Of a stretch of DNA of 64,000 nucleotides, positions 61,340-64,000 are shown one piece after another. Positions within the stretch are counted from its first letter, which is position 1; each line of letters opens with the position of its first letter. The notes beneath the pieces were generated by a model. It was not told the DNA's origin. It saw only the letters and a program-made list of their open reading frames with translations, and made no database searches. A program made the position numbers and the translations under genes. The stretch comes from Monosporascus cannonballus (Eukaryota > Ascomycota > Sordariomycetes > Xylariales), in assembly GCA_004154925.1 (NCBI GenBank), contig QJNS01000002.1, forward strand, positions 62,001 through 126,000, written 5' to 3'.

Positions 61340-61524
61340 TGTTATAATTATAATATTTATCATATTTACTAAGGAGCAGATATACAGCTCTTAAGGGTAT
61401 ATTGACTTGTAGGAAGCTAGGACGTGGTGATTTCACTTGGTGTGGGTGATTTATTAATATAGGGCTTCGGAAAAGAACAACAATCATCCGAAAACCCCAG
61501 TTAGAGTTGCCCTTTTCTGTAACA
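61340..61524 (-). repeat. LTR, probably 3' LTR of Copia element G (185 bp)
   Basis: The plus-strand ends are TGTTATAATTATAATAT and TTTTCTGTAACA, so both termini carry the TGTTA/TAACA inverted repeat. The middle (GGAAGCTAGGACGTGGTGAT) is hardly RIP-mutated. On the minus strand it is preceded by a purine tract (61525-61543), so it is read as a 3' LTR. No second copy lies in the window and the flanks (TATTT, CACCC) do not match, so the element is truncated or its 5' LTR is further right. Confidence 0.6.
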
Positions 61525-61543
61525 CACCCCTTGATCTTTTTTG
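61525..61543 (-). other. Polypurine tract, element G
   Basis: On the minus strand this reads AAAAAAGATCAAGGGGTG next to the LTR at 61524, with little RIP. Just upstream on minus a short frame reads FIKALNLEGAYEMILLL, which could be the end of Copia RNase H. Confidence 0.5.
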
Positions 61544-62118
61544 TAGCTATAACAGAAGGATCATCTCATAGGCACCCTCTAAATTTAACGCTTTGATAAA
61601 GCTATATAAAATAAATAATATATATAAAGCTTTATAACTCGTAATAATAACAAAAGTTAAAGCTACGATTATAAGCATAACTCTTTCGAACGTACCCTTT
61701 CTTAAAAAACCGCTTCCTAAGAGTGTAAATCGACTAATTAAAGGTATAATATACGTTTCTTTTAATTATCGTACTAGGTGTCTTTACGAGCGAATTATAT
61801 CGGGTAAAAAAATATCTATATATATAAAGCTGTAAATTACCATATATCCGATTTCAGCCCGTACTTAACTCTTAATAAAATTATTCCGGCCGCGTATTGC
61901 AAACTTTTTAAGTAATAACGTCATTATGCAACGTAACGTTTAGCAAAACATATAATTACTCTCGTATTAATTTTTATTCTTTTGTTAAGATACATATCTT
62001 TATACCTTAAAAAACGCTTTCTGGTAACGTCGGCGGCTAAGCTTATTACAGTAATTATTTTTCCAGAAGCTACATAACTTTACGGCACGTTTTAAAGGGC
62101 CAGCGATGCGTTAACCGG

Positions 62119-62667
62119 CTAACAAAACAGGGGCAACGATATTCGCCGTTTGGTTTCGGCGAACTTATTTCCGTTATTTCTGGCGAACGTCCTCTTAAGG
62201 TTATATACGTTCCGTACGAAGTCTTTCGTTTTAATTATTCCCGTTAATATATAATCGTTAAATACAATTTCCCATATTATTCGAACGGCATAATGAAGTT
62301 CCCAAATATTTCGACGTACGTTAAATTTTGCAATTCGCATTTAATTTATATAAAGTTTAATTACTTAAAAACGGCAACTAAGAATTATTATACCGCCAAA
62401 CGCCCTTAAATCTTAAAGATATTATAGGCGAAAACGCAAACATACGCGTTATACTATTTAATATATTTTTTCGACAAAGGCAGGTATCTTATATTTACGG
62501 TATTTAAGACTGTGATATACTTAATCCGTATCGTATTTACCGTACTTGTTACGGCCTTGTCCACCGTAACGGCTCTTATACGGCTGTAAGCACCAGGATG
62601 ATTGCCACAATTGCGATTATTCCACTGGTCTATTGCCCTGGTGGCATAATGGCATTGTGCAGCCATA
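62119..62667 (-). pseudogene. gag-like remains, element G (left of inserted LTR)
   Basis: Minus-strand frames between 62667 and 62119 read hydrophilic, basic protein: NNRNCGNHPGAYSRIRAV, YGGQGRNKYGKYDTD, SLKYRKYKIPAFVEKIY, and further down ELHYAVRIIWEIVFNDYI and AETKRRISLPLFC. A Gly/Arg/Asn-rich part as seen near the end of Copia gag is suggested. Frames shift several times. RIP is mild: Cys, His and Trp survive. Confidence 0.4.
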
Positions 62668-62968
62668 ACACTCTATTAAACCTTAGTCGTACGGGTTTAT
62701 GTTGGCAGGAATATCGTGGGAATCTGAGTAATAAATACAGTAATCGTATTACGTTTTGTAATTTCAAGGGTATCTTGGGTAACGATGTTATATTGCAAGT
62801 TAAAATTATTTAAATTATGGAAATAATAAGCGTATTATACTTAAGCGTAATTCTTTTTAATCCCAAAATTCGCTAAATTCGCCAGGGATCCTGGCGATCA
62901 CGTGACTTGGAGCGCCCCCACTCCCTTCTTGACCGTTTCTGGTTGTGCCAGGCAGTTGGGTCATAACG
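62668..62968 (-). repeat. LTR of the A/B/C family inserted in element G
   Basis: On the minus strand it starts CGTTATGACCCAACTGCC and ends in the family U5: GATTCCCACGATATTCCTGC, CATAAACCCGTACGACTAAG, GTTTAATAG. It stops short of the usual TTAAACCRCCTAGCCGTNATA end, so the left boundary is truncated or rearranged. It contains the least mutated version of this LTR in the window (CACGTGACTTGGAGCGCCCC). No target duplication was found. Confidence 0.6.
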
Positions 62969-63467
62969 GTACTTTCGTTTATAAAGGCGATCTTTTTTTT
63001 CAATAGCCGGACGATCCTTTAAATCGAAAAGTTATCGTCTAGATAAAAGAGGTCCAGTTCTCGTAAACAAAAAAAAGAAAAAGAAAAAAAAAAAGCTACG
63101 CGTCGACGGTAGCGTTAATCAAGTTTTACAACGAGGTATAACGGGAAAACAATACGGCCTATTCCCTTATATCTAGCTCTCTGTAATCACCTTATCCCGC
63201 AATTATCCCCGAAAGTTCTGTAGGTGCGCCTTTTTCAAAACCTTCCGCAAAAACCGTTATCGGCAGATATAATACATCTTGGACGTTAGGATTAACGTAT
63301 TGCCATATACCGCGGTAACGAACGTAATATCGGAATTCTGTAAACCAATCGGGCCAGGTTTTTCGGTTGGAAAGCTTTTTTCTAATAACGAGGATCACGG
63401 GGGTATTAGCTGGATCGATCGATATAATTAACGGGATTAGCAAAGTAAAGGTCGAAAAAAAGATCAA
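62969..63467 (-). pseudogene. Copia-type gag, N-terminal part, element G
   Basis: Minus-strand frame from ATG 63467 (MIFFSTFTLLIPLIISIDP) with the diagnostic stretch RKKLSNRKTWPDWFTEFRYY, VRYRGIWQYVNPN, QDVLYLP. This matches the L-x-G-x-x-N-W-x-x-W...GIW-x-Y-x-DP start of fungal Copia gag. It goes on through LINATVDA, ENWTSFI and DRPAIEKKDRLYKRKY up to the inserted LTR. There are only a few stops and Trp and Tyr codons are largely kept, so it is one of the youngest sequences in the window. Confidence 0.7.
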
Positions 63468-64000
63468 TCGAAGCGGAAAAACGGAGATCGCAAAAAAAAA
63501 AAAAAACGGACGAACTATGCACTCCTTAACTAACCTCGGACCTCACATAATGAATAACTCTAATATTGAATACAACTTTTCTCCCTAACAACAACCATTC
63601 CTTAAAGCTTTACTCTACAATAACTCAATAACCCTTTAATTAATTGATTTCGAATAAAGATAGTTAATTTCGACCAAAAACGAAGAATTCGGAATACTAA
63701 GAATTTTATAGCGGAAGGTGGTTCCGAAACCTTTGCGAACTTGCGATTCGATATACTCTAGTCGACTCTGTTATACCGCGTCCATGGTTTCAAATCGCGT
63801 TCCGAAGCCAAAATTAAAATATATAAACTGTTAAAACAGGAAAAAAAAATAAAATTATAAATTAAATATTGTACGAAAAGACATACGGCTGCGCCCTTAT
63901 AAAAATATAAGTTTGTAAAATAACAAAAGCCTTGTTAAATCTTAAAAGGATTTTTCAAAGAAATTAGATTAATCGCTTTATTATACGCTATAATAAGATA
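63468..64000. other. Probable 5' leader of element G and flank
   Basis: On the minus strand this lies upstream of the Copia gag start. No LTR matching 61340-61524 is found here. GTTTCAAATCGCGTTCC at 63788-63804 looks like a tRNA T-arm/B-box fragment, but no cloverleaf forms around it. It is otherwise unassigned, moderately AT-rich and with less RIP than the centre of the window. Confidence 0.3.

Noticed and set aside
1..64000. Mitochondrial origin, because of the very high A+T
   Set aside because: Nested LTR elements, a Tc1 element and RIP-type changes are nuclear; no mitochondrial gene is present.
1..64000. CRISPR arrays, riboswitches, rho-independent terminators, bacterial operons
   Set aside because: No regularly spaced direct repeats or bacterial signals; the window is eukaryotic transposon DNA.

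Overview
The window looks like one AT-rich, gene-free block of a filamentous ascomycete (Pezizomycotina-type) nuclear genome, built from LTR retrotransposons destroyed by repeat-induced point mutation (RIP). CpA and TpG are scarce and TpA is in excess, while CpG is kept. Coding frames of known transposon families can be followed for hundreds of codons. Their in-frame stops are almost all TAA or TAG where CAA, CAG or TGG would be expected, and Cys and His of zinc motifs often read Tyr. I found no intact host gene, rRNA, tRNA or CRISPR array. The species cannot be named from this.

Layout. (1) 1-1378: 3' end of a chromodomain Ty3/Gypsy element (A). (2) About 1491-4650: an island of balanced composition with no RIP signature and no coding signal, followed by 4651-4990 with weak minus-strand coding. 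(3) 5164-5570: a lone minus-strand LTR, then unidentified AT-rich DNA. (4) 9381-30450: chromovirus D, split by two later insertions, chromovirus B (11609-18464) inside its RT and chromovirus E (21551-28815) just after its chromodomain. (5) 33066-38726: a Ty1/Copia element F, itself inserted into an old degenerate minus-strand reading frame. (6) 41872-56658: chromovirus C, a relative of A and B, split by a 1.37-kb Tc1 element (43037-44407) and a 6.7-kb minus-strand LTR element H (44515-51210). (7) 61340 to about 63470: remains of a less mutated minus-strand Copia element G, with another minus-strand LTR in its gag.

Element limits are well supported: for B, C, D, E and H both LTRs were found, with TG...CA-type ends and exact 5-bp target-site duplications (GGAAT, ATATT, CGCTT, AAACG, GGTAC). 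The Tc1 element has terminal inverted repeats flanked by TA. The nesting gives relative ages: D before B and E; C before Tc1 and H.

The most interesting signal is an antisense gene at the 3' end of the chromoviruses. Between the chromodomain and the 3' LTR, elements A, B, C and E each carry a minus-strand frame of about 190-220 codons that ends inside the chromodomain coding region. In A, B and E, once RIP is read through (Tyr for Cys), the protein has six cysteines spaced C-x2-C-x6-C-x8-C-x2-C-x6/7-C. This matches the fungal Zn(II)2Cys6 binuclear cluster, and a charged, coiled-coil-like segment follows it. The layout suggests a retrotransposon-encoded DNA-binding accessory factor. D carries a different and longer antisense frame in the same place.
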